The notes: a model not told the origin generated them from the sequence alone. Positions 10,238 to 21,345 are shown, numbered from the stretch's first letter. The stretch: 64,000 nucleotides of DNA from Adiantum capillus-veneris (GCA_014529385.2 CM043966.1:96098587-96162586); one strand, 5' to 3'. Translations and numbers: made by a program.

Positions 10238-11709
10238 TGCCGGCTCCACCTCTTGAACAAACATCACAACACATGGTCCCTAGGGCCCAAAATGTTGTTC
10301 AAACAACACCTTTACCACCTCTAGTGCTAAGACCGCAACCACCACATCCGAGAATCACTTCTGTGAATCAAGTGGGTTGTGAGTCATCTATTTCTTGTTT
10401 GGAAGGCTGTGAGGAAGATATAGATCCTAATATTGCCTATGGGATGGATGTGCTTGAAGAAAGTCCACAATACTACATGGAGGACTATTGGGGACAAGTC
10501 AAACCTGTATATCAAGTAGTTGCTCTTGTGGCAAAAGGCCAAAATATCAATTACACTGCTAAGAGACCACCTCTTCAATGTTATGAGTGTGGAGGTCCAC
10601 ATCGTGTAGCCGAGTGTCCTATTAGGCTACAAAAGAGCGCCACACTAATGCAAACCAATCAAGCGAGCACGTCTATGATGTCGATACTCATGTGTAATCG
10701 ATGTGGCATAGATCATTTGATTGCCCAATTTCCAAATAATCCAAATGCACCGAAGATCACGCCATTAAACTTGATTGAAGTTACCGAGGAGCCATCACAA
10801 AGTGCACATGTGGTACCAGTATACGTACTCACACGATCGATGCTCCAAAAACAAAATTATATTCTTGAGGAAAGAGACACGGCATCAATTGCCCAATCTC
10901 AGAAAAAGAAGAAAACACAAAGGAAGAGATCACAAAAAGCAGTGAAGTCAGACCCCAGTTCAAAGACCAACATAGAAACTGGTGACGACCCCGTATATAT
11001 GAACGACGCTGAAGAGGATTCTGATTCAGGTGAAACCATGGAGACCAAAATGACCACTAACATAGAAACCAACAAGGAAGATCTTCATGAGCCACAATGG
11101 CCAGGATCCAAGAAGAGGATAGGAACTTATCCAAACCCTACAGAGGAGATTGAGCGATTCAAGCAATTAAGGAGTTTGGTAGAAGATACCCAAAGGGGTC
11201 TAGAACCAGCACCTAGGAAGATCCAGATTACAGACACCGTGTTCCCTATGCAACAACAACCTCACCAAGACCATAGACCCTTAGCCATACCTAGTGTCAT
11301 CCAAGAAGAAAGTGACTTAAAGTCATCGGAAAGTGGGCGTACTCACTTCTTGATGGAAAGAATGTTTACAGAGGGACTACTTGATCCTATCGAAGAAATG
11401 GAGATCCCATCTTCCCCACTTCAAGGGACTCGAGGCCAAAAGGTGTCGTTAAATATTGCCAAATTGATGGATTTCATGTCTTCAGAAGTTAGAACCACCA
11501 TCATGTCCAAACTATATAAAGACCCTAAGCTAGTCTCAGCTCTTCGAGCCTTCCTCAATGGAGAACTAAGGTTTGGGCTACCACAATTTGCACAGATGGA
11601 TGGAGCTGGGGAGATGCCAATAGAGGAGGAACACTTAGATCCACAACCCAACCTAGATGAGAACCTTGTTATAGAAATACCTACTAACAAATTGGGACAA
11701 TACTTTTGA
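10225..11709 (+). CDS. Gag-protease linker ORF with extra zinc knuckle
   Basis: 494-residue ORF overlapping the gag end by 13 bases in the -1 frame. It may be a -1 frameshift product or simply a mutated continuation. It begins with a Pro-rich stretch and carries a knuckle CYECGGPHRVAEC (about residues 119-131) and a degenerate second one (CNRCGIDHLIAQF, in which the last Cys is Phe). A Lys-rich basic block (QKKKKTQRKRSQKAVKS, residues 226-242) could be nuclear-targeting or RNA-binding. The rest is acidic and low in known domains. It stops at 11709 a few bases before the protease-like frame. I do not recognise a homologous cellular protein; context makes it part of the element polyprotein. Confidence 0.65.
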   Translation: MPALMPAPPLEQTSQHMVPRAQNVVQTTPLPPLVLRPQPPHPRITSVNQVGCESSISCLEGCEEDIDPNIAYGMDVLEESPQYYMEDYWGQVKPVYQVVALVAKGQNINYTAKRPPLQCYECGGPHRVAECPIRLQKSATLMQTNQASTSMMSILMCNRCGIDHLIAQFPNNPNAPKITPLNLIEVTEEPSQSAHVVPVYVLTRSMLQKQNYILEERDTASIAQSQKKKKTQRKRSQKAVKSDPSSKTNIETGDDPVYMNDAEEDSDSGETMETKMTTNIETNKEDLHEPQWPGSKKRIGTYPNPTEEIERFKQLRSLVEDTQRGLEPAPRKIQITDTVFPMQQQPHQDHRPLAIPSVIQEESDLKSSESGRTHFLMERMFTEGLLDPIEEMEIPSSPLQGTRGQKVSLNIAKLMDFMSSEVRTTIMSKLYKDPKLVSALRAFLNGELRFGLPQFAQMDGAGEMPIEEEHLDPQPNLDENLVIEIPTNKLGQYF

Positions 11710-12055
11710 GGGTGATGAATCCAATGCGACCATACCAATCACTACTAAGGGATTAACTATGAAGGGAATCCTTGATGGTGGCGATGGGGTTAGCATTGTG
11801 ACTAAAAATTGCTGGGAAACTATGGGAAGACCTCACCTTGTGACCAGAACCATAGTAGTGAAGATGGCCAATGGGTCTATTGTTAAACCTATTGGGATGC
11901 TAGAAGATCTCAAGATCAAGGTCTTTGGACATAAAATAAGGATTACCTTCATTGTTATGGATTTCTCCAACTATGGCATCGAAGATGATCTTAGGACGTC
12001 CTTTCATGAGGGAAGCAAAAATGGTGCATGACTAGTCTAAGAACCATGTCTACCT
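11709..12055 (+). pseudogene. Aspartic-protease-like segment
   Basis: In frame after a shift at about 11700: ATIPITTKGLTMKGILDGGDGVSIVTKNCWETMG (core at 11735-11830), then VKMANGSIVKPIGMLEDLKI, FGHKIRITFIVMDF and, after another frameshift near 11990, LGRPFMREAKM. The layout (ILDGGxGVS; flap; hydrophobic sheet; LGRPF) matches gypsy proteases, where the last motif is usually hLGhPWL. The catalytic motif reads D-G-G instead of D-S/T-G. A stop follows at about 12036. Confidence 0.7.
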
Positions 12056-12166
12056 GCAGTTCCAAGATTTTGTCATTCGAGTGGATCTTGTGACTAGTCG
12101 AGCACATCCTCTAGGAAACAGATTTATAATTGATCATAGATCTGACACCACAGTTCATCGGCCCCA

Positions 12167-12954
12167 TTGCAGTATTGTTACACGTGTAAAGCGGACACTG
12201 ATGTTGGGGAAGATTCTCCTTATATGGATATACTACCTAGGATGACTGAGTCAGACAATGTGGATTGGGTCCACTTAGCAGCAACCATAGACACCTGGGG
12301 AAACACTGGGATGACCTGGGTAACACCTAAGGGGGATGAAATGCCCGTACCCTTAAATATGCTACTAGCTTCTGACAAGACTCATCCCAATATGACAATG
12401 AAAACATACAAGTGGGTCCCTAAAGCTTCTTTAGCGACCATAGCCAGTGCTAAAAGACGTCCATTCACCCCAAGAAATGTAAAGAAACGTTGCGTTGGAT
12501 TCCCAAAAAACTATTGGAAGCCCAAGGCTACTATGAAGGAAATGATCAAATCTGGGTGTCAAAACGTAGATTGTGTTCTTACCTGTCACCTGACCCATGT
12601 GCGCCCAATCCTGTAGCTCCAAAACGAATTAACGATTGTGGAAAGAAAAAAATCACAGAATGCTACACACCCGCTCCAGAGCTAGTTTGGGTACCGAAGA
12701 AAGAACGATTTGTTCCACCTAGCTCAGGAAGAGGGGAGTCCCATGAAGCTTCTAGCTCCTCATGTAATGTATCCATAGAGGTAAAATCTTCTCCACAGCC
12801 TCCACCTACAATAGTAGACCTCCATAAAGCTACAAAGGAATCCACACCTCCCAATGTTCAAGAATCACCTGATGAACCACTTCAAGTTCGATCCTGCGAG
12901 AGTACCTTACCACCCTTGCAACTCGATGAGGCACCTAAGGTAATAGAAAACTAA
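12167..12954 (+). pseudogene. Unrecognised element protein with repeated W-V/I-P-K motifs
   Basis: Two overlapping frames (12167-12616 and 12490-12954) joined by a probable frameshift at about 12450-12490. The protein has a recurring short motif: TYKWVPKASLA, LRWIPKKLLEA, QIWVSKRRLCS and LVWVPKKERFV, plus TWVTPKGDEM upstream. The C-terminus is Ser/Pro-rich (SSPQPPPTIVD) and ends at the TAA at 12954. No RT, RNase H or integrase signature is present where pol would normally follow the protease. I do not recognise the family. Position implies an element-encoded accessory protein or a captured sequence. Confidence 0.5.
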
Positions 12955-13034
12955 TGGCAAAAATCCCCACCTATTACTAACTGGAACAATTTGTTTCAAA
13001 GGGTGACGAGCACATTTCAAATGGTATGATCTAC

Positions 13035-13140
13035 CCAAGGAAGGGGGGAGTGTTTGCTGACAATCATCATTCACTCACTCTCTTCTCAACCTTCCTCCCT
13101 GACCTCTCAATCTCCCAATCTTAGGGAATGTATATATAAA
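13035..13140 (+). other. Internal purine tract plus TATA motif resembling an LTR start
   Basis: AAGGAAGGGGGGAG directly followed by TGTTTGCTGAC, the pattern of a polypurine tract abutting an LTR, then TATATATAA about 85 bp on. It may be a relic of an older LTR or a second polypurine tract. No matching second copy was found in the window. Confidence 0.35.
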
Positions 13141-13359
13141 GCCTTATACTCACAAAAAACAAAAAAAATAAAGAGCGAGAGCAATTAGCAAACGAGTATG
13201 CACAATAAAAGTCAAAACATTGACCCACACCTACAAATTCACATCCGATACACTGAAACACAAACCTATGCCATAAACACCTTTGATCCTCATCACTCGA
13301 GTGATGGAGGATAGGTAGAATTGGAACGATAGGAGTCTTTCTGTTTTAGAGTTTAGTGA

Positions 13360-13605
13360 TTAGCAAATTTCTTTCTTCCCACTGATGTGCCTCCTAGAGG
13401 TATTCTTTGTGTTTCCTCGTGTGTACAGGAACGTGTTGCTGTGGCTAGGATTTGCACCTTCATGGAATCTTTCTCTCATCCAGTTTTCAAATAAAGCGTG
13501 ATCATCAATACAAACAGGAGTTTCTTGTCCATTAGCATTGCCCCTTATCTTTTTGCATCCATGTTTGTCTACTTTAACTGTGATTGGTAGCATAATATTC
13601 AACAC
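13360..13605 (-). other. Short antisense ORF in the element 3' region
   Basis: 81 codons on the minus strand, with no recognised domain (contains CIDDHALFENWMRERFHEG). Some Tat-lineage elements carry antisense ORFs between pol and the 3' LTR (family knowledge), which is the only reason to list it. Confidence 0.25.
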
Positions 13606-14654
13606 ATTTGCTTAGTATCAAACATTAAATTCAATGTAATTTTTTGTCATAATCACTTGTCTAGATTTAAAAATCAAGCAGTCCGACTAAGCTAGTTTGA
13701 CCAAGTTAGGTGTTAGAGATCTTCTCTTAATACCATGGGGAATGCCTTTCTAATAATCAATGGTTACTTAGGTTCTTAATCCGATTTAGACAGCATTGTG
13801 TGAAATGTACTAGGGCTTTCTAGTGGGCTTAGTCCCTATTGACCTTTAGCTTAAGTATTATAAAGGGAGTTTACTAGTGTGATGAGCCTGGGGAGGGTAA
13901 CAGTGTTATATGACCCCCCAAAGTTACAAAACTAAAATGCTGAAAACGAACAAAAAAAAAATAAAAAAAATCAAAGTGCCATAATGTAAAATCTTAAGTT
14001 GGAAGAGAAATCTCGGCTTGATTTGGTACTTCACTCACATGTATCACCTATGGTACTAGAGCCCTAGAGGTTCCCAATGTGGGCGCTTTTCCTTGAAAAG
14101 CAAAAAACCCAAGGCATACAAAACAAGCACATACATCAAAATTGAATCACTGTGAAAAGACTTTGGGGGTCAAAGAAAAAGTAATCAGTCAGGCGATGAT
14201 TTCATGAGAAATTCCTTTTATCGTAGCTTAACTACAAGGTCTTCTAGGTATAGCCTCTAGTCAGCCCTTGAACATGAAATACTTGGCTCTCACGATTAAA
14301 CTAGAGAAAATTAAGAAGCTTACCCATGGTATTAATAGTCGATCTCTAGTATCTTTCGATCGTTAAATTAGCGACCCCAGACTTGTTTAATTTTTACCTT
14401 TACATCTATTTATGCATTTGATTATATTGCAATTTAATGTTTATTGCTGACAAATGGTTTAAAATTTTGTTACCAATCAATTTGTCTGCCTAAAACTGCA
14501 TATGCTTTTTAATTGTATATGAGAATGCAATTACTATGCCAATGTTGTTTGATTTTGCAGTGATTGAAGAAGGCTAAGGACATTCATCTCAAGTGTTCTT
14601 CCACCTCGACGAACGCGCTGCAACTCAATAGCTTCCGAGGATGGAATCTAGATC

Positions 14655-14667
14655 AAGAAGGGGGGCA
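14655..14667 (+). other. Polypurine tract
   Basis: AAGAAGGGGGGCA immediately before the 3' LTR TG; primes plus-strand DNA synthesis. Confidence 0.75.
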
Positions 14668-15264
14668 TGTTAACCCTCACGGATCACGGACACCCTATTA
14701 CCTACGACGGACGTTGTATTATTTACTTGGTAGAGTCAGGTACCGGGCTTGTCGGTCCAATAGGAAAAGGGTAAGAGTGATCGCCGATGAGAGGCGCACT
14801 CTAACTGGAACATTCAAGGGATTGATTGGCTAAGCATGGGCGCCCAAGTGTGAATGGGGTGAGCTCATATAAAAGTCAACTAAACCTAAAATTCACTCAT
14901 TCTCTCTTTTGTGCAATTGAAGAGTGCTCTTGCTCCATCTCCATCTTCTTCTTCTTCATCTCCTTGTGTGTGTGTGTATGTGTGAGAGAGAGAGAGAGAG
15001 AGGGGGAGAGAGAGAGAGAGTGTGTGTGTGATCGAGCATTGCAGCGGCACGATGGCAGCGAGGCAGTTGAGCGCGGCGTAGCAGCTTCTCCCTCTTCTTC
15101 ATGGCGAGGAATCCTCCACGAAGCAAGCATAGAGCGGTGAGTGACACACCGTCGTCATCTTTGAGCTTACTAGTTTATGCTTGTTGTGTGCTTGGAGCCA
15201 TTTGTGGCTCGCACGCTGTGTATCGGCAAGTTCCTTGCATTGACACGTGCGACATACGCGCACA
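14668..15264 (+). repeat. 3' LTR of the gag-only element
   Basis: 597 bp, same ends as the 5' LTR, TATAAAA at 14868-14874, microsatellite (GT)n/(GA)n at about 14965-15030. Followed by the right TTGTG target duplication (15265-15269). Confidence 0.9.
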
Positions 15265-15406
15265 TTGTGAAAAGGGATGGTGGTCCTGTCACACGTGTGA
15301 ATCCGAGACCTGATGCATGGCATGTGGTGTTCGACATGTAAAAGGGATACTATATAACTGCGGTGAATTCTTCAATCCCACTTTTACTTGCCTCTAGGTT
15401 TCCTAT

Positions 15407-15739
15407 TTGTGCGCTCTATTTAGCTCTATGCCATTCTATTTGTTGCACAGCTTAGCACAATTTACCACTTTCTCTATGCAATTCCTTGAGCTCTCTACAT
15501 ACAATTATAGGATGGCACCTATTGTGGGGTCTGCAAACATGAAGGCTCTTACACCCCTCAATCATGAGATGACGGAGGAAATGAAGGTCTGGCTAGAGCA
15601 TAGAGGACTACTAGAGTATACGTTGATTGATTGGGCACAAGTACATCCCCATCCTTTTATCTTGCAGGAGCTAGCAGCGAAGGACAACCATGACATTGTG
15701 CATCTTCATGGTGAGTCTCATCACACAATTGGTACATGA
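15407..15739 (+). CDS. Unrecognised ORF, probably a transposon remnant
   Basis: Open for 110 codons; a better start is probably the internal ATG at about 15511 (MAPIVGSANMKALTP). The rest reads LNHEMTEEMKVWLEHRGLLE and DWAQVHPHPFILQELAAKDN, a helical, His-rich sequence without a domain I recognise. It lies just to the right of the inserted element and is followed by more broken frames in the same orientation, so it is likely the start of a decayed element protein rather than a host gene. Confidence 0.35.
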   Translation: MCALFSSMPFYLLHSLAQFTTFSMQFLELSTYNYRMAPIVGSANMKALTPLNHEMTEEMKVWLEHRGLLEYTLIDWAQVHPHPFILQELAAKDNHDIVHLHGESHHTIGT

Positions 15740-15947
15740 GAAATGTCATTTACCTTCCACATGTGTGATTGTCCCTGTAGAGAAGACAACCATGCAAGAT
15801 AGGATTACGGCTTATGGAAACCCAACCAACCACAAATTTTGATTGCATGGGTGTCAGGATGTTGAAGTAGGGGAGTGCATGTGATGGGTTCTAGAAGGGG
15901 TATGACTAACGGCCAAGGTCTATAATATTTCTTGTGTTGCTCATGCC

Positions 15948-17635
15948 ATGATATTTGCTCTTAAATTGTCTGGAGGTATCGATTGGGTTGAGGTACTCAT
16001 CCAAAAATTGTTTACTAAATCCAGAAGGGTTGTTGACACGATGGATGAAGGGTGGGCACTCAACACCAAAGAAGGGCATATTTTGTGGCTCCTCTTTTTG
16101 AAGCAAGGGTTCAAGGGCCCTATCTTTCGAGGTTTTTTACCTACTACCACATACGTACCTTTGATTTTTGTGGATGTGTTGGTGACTTCAAATGTTGAAT
16201 TCTTGTGGATAGGGTGAGTCTAATCAACTGCGAACAACAGGTTCACTTGCTGCTTTCGGATTCAATTCTATTGCATCCACCAATATCTAAGTTGTCAATT
16301 GTGTCTATGTCAGAAGATGGAGTACAATGACCCCCAACTGAAAGTGGAAATTGGAGATGCTTGAGAGGAGACTTCAAGCCTTGTTGGCAACATAGTCTAT
16401 GGTTATTGGAACATGGTAGACTATTGATGCAAGTCGCATTGTGTTTGTACCAATCTATGTGCTCGTATCCACTTCAAAAAGATAGGAAGGGGCACAAGCA
16501 AAGAGAGTAGTTCCAAACCTTGCAAAATTTAAGCAACTATCATCTTGCTCTAGCCAAAGTGCAGATTATCCATGGATGCAACCCGAATACCAACTTCAAG
16601 CACAACATGTCATCAATTGCTTGCAATTCATGTATCAAGTGAATAGGAAACATTGGTATGAGCAATGCCAGTAGATCCAGGTCATTCCCACACAACAACG
16701 ATAGATTTTTGAGCTAATAGCTAAGAGCCAATTGTTAACTTATCGACTTGCTGACATGGAGAAAAGGTTGCATAGGGATAAGTCTGTGTGCTTTCTTGTC
16801 AAAGTACCACGAGCAAGTGCATCAACAAGTTCGCGAGGCGATTGAGGTAGCCATTGTGACTAAAGAGCAACATGAAAAATTTTCAAGGTATGTATGGGAG
16901 GAGTTGACTTGATAATGGGTGGACTATCATTGAAGATGGAATATCAAAAGGTAAGCTCAGACCTACTACTATTAACGAAAGACGATCTGGACACAATGGT
17001 GTCACTTTTAAAAGAAGATATCCAAGTCACTATGAGTGGGAGATTAAGAAGTGGTAGTCCGCACACAAGCCATTCTCTGGGGTCCCAGTGTTGCCCCCAC
17101 CAAAGGGTCATCCGTGTGGGACATCATCGGCTTGGTTGATCAGGCTGATGATTGTAACCCATTTCCCCAACGAACTATTTTTTCAAACCCTGTGTCATAT
17201 GTAGACCCTAATACTCAATTGTAAAATGTGGAGGTGGCCTTTAGAGCGACAAAGACGGAGTTGGACAACCTTAAAACTCAACTTTTGTTGAACAAGGAGG
17301 AGGAAGAGCAATTGCAGGAGGAAGTGGCCATGCAAAAATATAGTGTTCAAAAGTATAAAACCCTCTTTTGACGGATTATGTTTTCATTGAACCAATGTGT
17401 AAACTCCCTGAACTTATTCAATCCTCTGGCTTCTCCATGGTGGACGGAGGCATCTACCTTGCTACAACAACATTATCCGAGCTACCAGCCTTTTGTGCAA
17501 CTGCAGCCTTATGTAAATCCCAACCCAGCTCCCCCTTATATTCCACCTATTGATTCCTTTGATGGGGAATACATTTCTTGTAATGTGGGATCAGGTCCTC
17601 TATGCATGCCAAATGTTAGGCCGAAGGAACCTTAG
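15948..17635 (+). pseudogene. Decayed coding remnants of unknown family
   Basis: Three separated plus-strand stretches: 15948-16217 (GWALNTKEGHILWLLFLKQG), 16894-17139 (contains LLLLTKDDLDTMVSLLKEDI), and 17240-17635. The last has a coiled-coil segment ATKTELDNLKTQLLLNKEEE followed by a Pro-rich tail (QPYVNPNPAPPYIPP). Stops and frame changes intervene throughout. The order (helical N-part, coiled coil, Pro-rich end) would suit a gag-like protein, but I see no knuckle or enzyme motif. Orientation matches 15407-15739, so they may be one dead gene. Confidence 0.35.
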
Positions 17636-18177
17636 TTGAGTATGAAAAATTGTACGTGCTTATCAAAATCCTTGGAACTCTTTATACCGATATGCGGAGG
17701 GAAGTCTGCAAGTCAAGCAGGACCTGTGTATGTAATAAGCAATTCTTGTTTGTTTTGTATGATGAAGTACTATTTCGACTCTTTCTATGCAATGACTCTT
17801 TGGTCGTTTGTACCTTACTTGTACACATGTGATATAGTACGTTCCATGTATTCTTTTTATGGCATTCCACATGGATAACAGTTACAATGTGTAGCATGTG
17901 TGCATATCATGAGTAGCATGTGTTAGGGAGTTCTATGTAGGAGGGTGTATCCATGCACATAGGGTGCATGCTTGGTTATAGGGATTGATCAAATTAGAGT
18001 GTAAGCTAAAGGCTTACCCCAACAACTACCCCCCATAAGATAAAGGTTACAATAGAAGCATGGATTCCAATATTATGGACTACATTGGGTAACTACATAT
18101 GGCTCATAAAGATGAACCTAATGCAGGAGGGTAGGTCCTGCGCCCAAACTTTGGGTTTGGGGTAGTATCTAAATCCA
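17636..18177. other. No gene seen
   Basis: About 540 bp with only short overlapping frames on both strands; no recognisable motif. Confidence 0.6.
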
Positions 18178-19008
18178 TTACAAAACATCTCCATAGTAGA
18201 TAGTGTTGACATCCCCTTTTTCTTCTTCTTCTACGTCTTCTTCTACATGTCCCTTGCCTTTGGAGTCTCTAAGATTTTTTTGATTCTTAGCATTATCTTT
18301 GAAGACACTTGTTAGGTGCATGTCCCTTCTTACGATGAGGGCACACCTTAATGCAGAAGCAATCTTGTGATTTATGGTTGCTTTTGCCACAATGTGAGCA
18401 ACCTTTCCCTTTGACAACCATTGCACTATTTTGAGAACTTATGTATGTGCCAATACTTTTTTCTTCCTCTAAAAGTGAATTGATTACATCTTCAAGTGCA
18501 AGGGATGGGATACTTCTCCTTTAGAACAATCACAATGTTATCAAAGCTACTTGGTAGGGCTTTAAGGAGGATGGCAATTTATAATTGCATGGAACTCGTA
18601 CCTCGACATACAGAGTTGGGTTCATATACTCTTAGGTTTGTTGATAAGGCTAGCAACATCATCTTGATCTTGCATAATGAGACCATAAAGCTAGATTATA
18701 AGGCTCATTTTGGAGCACTTACCTTGAGCACCAAATAGATGCTCTAGGATTTGCCAAGCATGAAGAGCAGATGTAGCATCATCAATGTGGTGGATGAAGT
18801 CATCTTCTAGGGCCGTGATGATGATTTCGGGTGCTTGCTCATCTTTGGCTTGTTGGTGACCAGTTAAAGATTGTATCAAGGCCTCTTCCAAATTGAATGG
18901 TGGTTTAACAATGCTAAAAAGTTTTTTCGTCATGAGCACCCCCTTCAATTTGGTATATCAAGTGTGAAACCTGACGCCATTAAACTTGTCTATATTCTTG
19001 GTGGACAT
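18178..19008 (-). pseudogene. Ty1/copia gag remnant
   Basis: Minus-strand copia gag. Starts at the ATG at 19008 with MSTKNIDKFNGVRFHT-stop-YTKLKG, the typical KFdG.nF..W opening of copia gag with the Trp codon now a stop. Then VLMTKKLFSIVKP, EQAPEIIITALEDDFIHHI, DDATSALHAWQILEHLFG, and further down the zinc knuckle CSHCGKSNHKSQDC at about 18355-18396. Frameshifts separate the blocks. No pol follows to the left, so this is a truncated copy. Confidence 0.8.
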
Positions 19009-19801
19009 TATGCATGTAGGGTGTTCTTACCAAGTAAATTTGGCAGTGTCTTAACCCTTTACAACCTTAGAGTGCAATGAGGGAGAGCTTCTAGCTCAAA
19101 TATGGCATGCAAAATAAATTACAAGCAAAGAATCGCTATGTTGTCACCATTCAAGCAAAGAAAAACTGAGCTTTGATGGGAAGAAAAGTTTCCACCCTTT
19201 GAATTTTCAATTGAAAAGCTCTAAGTTTTTTGAGTTTGAGTGCTTGATGTTAACTTCTTGCTACTTTGCTACTATGTGGACAAGGCCTTTGTGCCTAGTA
19301 GCACCAATGGGGGTAGTGGTGATGAGGCTTAGGAACCATCTTAAAAGAACTCATGTTTATTAATTTGAACATGAAATTGGTTACCCATGTCAACTTCTTT
19401 CGTCTTGCCAAATGCCTTCAAAATACATGCATAGGTGACAGTTTAGAAGATATTTCATCACCAAATGGTGGCATTCTAGTCTGCATGTTGTGTTTCTATT
19501 TGTATGGCTAGATTGGCCTAGCATATGCACTTTACTTCATTATTCATGAGAGTACACCCATATGTTGGTCTGGTTGTTCCCATTTTTGTACATCTCTAGG
19601 TCATGCCATTGTACTACCACTTGCACTAGCCTTGCTACTTCTATGTAAATAGCCAAATCTTGTACACATTCTACTAGTGCTGTTAGTTCATTTCATAATC
19701 AAGTTATTTTTATTGGTTTTACACTTTGTGCATTGTAAAATTACTATCTCTATTTTGTCATCATGAATGCTACTCTAATTATGCCCCCTAACCCTAAAAA
19801 T
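19009..19801. other. Non-coding; probable LTR/leader sequence
   Basis: No ORF. Bounded on the left by the minus-strand copia gag start and on the right by a plus-strand primer site, so it likely contains the leader of one element and the LTR of the next. No terminal repeat pair could be fixed. Confidence 0.45.
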
Positions 19802-19813
19802 TGGTATCATAGC
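19802..19813 (+). other. Primer-binding site, initiator-Met tRNA type
   Basis: TGGTATCATAGC, one mismatch to the standard plant copia primer site TGGTATCAGAGC. It marks the start of the plus-strand copia element whose gag begins near 20290. Confidence 0.6.
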
Positions 19814-20289
19814 GTGCTAGTTTTTAACACCTTCTTAATCACATTAAATTCTTTACTCTCTGATCAATTCATTAATTAAGCTGTGTTGGCAAGTTCATGG
19901 TGAAAGTCCATTAAGCCATTACCTTCCATATCTAGATCAAAAATCGATTAAGGGTTTTCGGTTCCAATTTCATTGACACTTGGCTAAGAGAGTTGACCCA
20001 AAAGTTTGTGCGTATGGTCGTGGGTTAAAGTTGTCTAAGTGTCAAAACAAAGATTTGATGTCATGGCATGATCTATTCATGTAGTAAGTGTGAGGGCATT
20101 CAAAGTCCTGTACCTACCTTAAATTATCATTTGATGCTTGCAATGAATTAAACTAGTTTTTTGGTGTCTGACATGCACTTGAGTTTTTGGTGTCTAAAAT
20201 GCACTTGAGATTTGCACTCCACCTTAGCAAGGCACTCTCTCTCGATTTGTGTAGTTATTTTGCAGGGCACCTCTTTTCTAGTCGTTGCT

Positions 20290-21345
20290 CTCACTATGGC
20301 TCCTTCAGCATTTGTGCCGATGACTATCGTCTATCTAGCATGTGCAACAAGTTCCTCTGGCTCATATACTTGTCTTAGAGGTGGTATCCTCCTGCCATTT
20401 TTTCTAAGTTAAGTCACTCCAATCCATTCAACCGTTCTCTCAATCTTTCAACTCTCTCTGATGCTCAGAAATTGACAGCTCATAGCTATCAAAATTGGTG
20501 TATTCATGTGTAGTATCTCTTGAATAGTGCAGGGATGTGGTCCATCATCGCAAAACCACACATGGTTCTAGCAACTTGCTTGGAGAGCATATGGAGGCTT
20601 GAGCTATCATATTTATTGTTTGCAGGATGTCTCCAACTATCTTCTCTTGGTTTCTCTCCCTTTCGTGACTGCTCATCAACTTTGCCACGATTTATATGCA
20701 TTCTAGGAATCATATCTACCACAAAGTTTACATAGCTTGAGATGGAATTGGCTAAGTTAACTATTCTAGAGCATGGCAACATCATTGAGAAGATCGGGAG
20801 TTTTTTCATAGATCAATCGACATTTTGAGGAATGGGTTGTGCAATAACCACATCCTGCTCACAAGCTCCTTGGTAAGCTTCTGTCATCCATCAAGAACTT
20901 TTGTGACACCATCACTCTCCAAACTCCCTTTTCCTTTTATGAAAAATTTATCTCTCATAAACGAAAAAAATGTTTGAATAAGATCTCGTAAGATCTTTAT
21001 GAACAATTTATCTCTCATAAAATGAAAAATGTTTGAATAAGATCTCCTAAATGAAAATTGTATGAATAAGAGAGTAAACAAGTAAACCAAAGGGAATTTA
21101 AAAAATAAAAAATTTCTTAAAGGAATATAAAACCTACAAAGCACCCACGCCCACTAAATATTTCAAAGAACCTCATCATTATAGGTTTTGCGGAAAGAAT
21201 GCTATCTTGCAAATAATTTTTTTGTTAAATGAGATGTTTCCAAGAATTTAATTGGTGGAAATAGAGCCAAAACCAAGGAATCCAAAAATAAAAAAGGCAG
21301 CGATGTGGAGAGCTATTAAACTACCTCTTCATTAATCCACAATAG
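20290..21345 (+). pseudogene. Ty1/copia gag, unit 1
   Basis: Broken plus-strand gag. Blocks: LTAHSYQNWCIHV-stop-YLLNSAGMW (20475-20540), LFLVSLPFVTAHQLCHDL (20646-20690), LEMELAKLTILEHGNIIEKIG (20740-20797), the CAITTSCSQA stretch (20840-20870), then the lysine-rich tail and a partial knuckle around FCGKNA (near 21190). Frameshifts and stops are frequent. The segment from about 20733 onward is the one repeated at 22905 and 24355. Confidence 0.7.

Larger units (their letters stand above)
12955..14654. other. Non-coding 3' internal region of the gag-only element
   Basis: 1.7 kb without a convincing gene. Holds a purine-rich tract followed by TG (13035-13050), a TATATATAA motif near 13132-13140, two runs of A, and an 81-codon antisense ORF listed separately. 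AT-rich from 14,380 to 14,560. Confidence 0.6.
6531..15264 (+). mobile_element. Complete non-autonomous LTR retrotransposon with gag-protease but no RT
   Basis: An 8,734-bp element bounded by two LTRs (6531-7113 and 14668-15264, both TGTTAACCCTCACGG... to ...TACGCGCACA) and a 5-bp target duplication TTGTG. It has an Asp-tRNA primer site, a polypurine tract before the 3' LTR, a broken gag, a protease-like segment and an unrecognised downstream ORF. No RT, RNase H or integrase is recognisable in any frame between 12.0 and 14.66 kb. The LTRs differ by roughly a dozen substitutions in the first 300 bp (by eye about 96% identity), so the insertion is not recent. The primer site suggests the Tat/Athila group. 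It inserted just past the integrase of an older gypsy element. It resembles gag-only derivatives (TR-GAG type, family knowledge) that depend on partner enzymes. Confidence 0.9.

Noticed and set aside
7917-12954. Host gene cluster
   Set aside because: All ORFs lie between matching LTRs with a TSD and carry gag and protease-like motifs.
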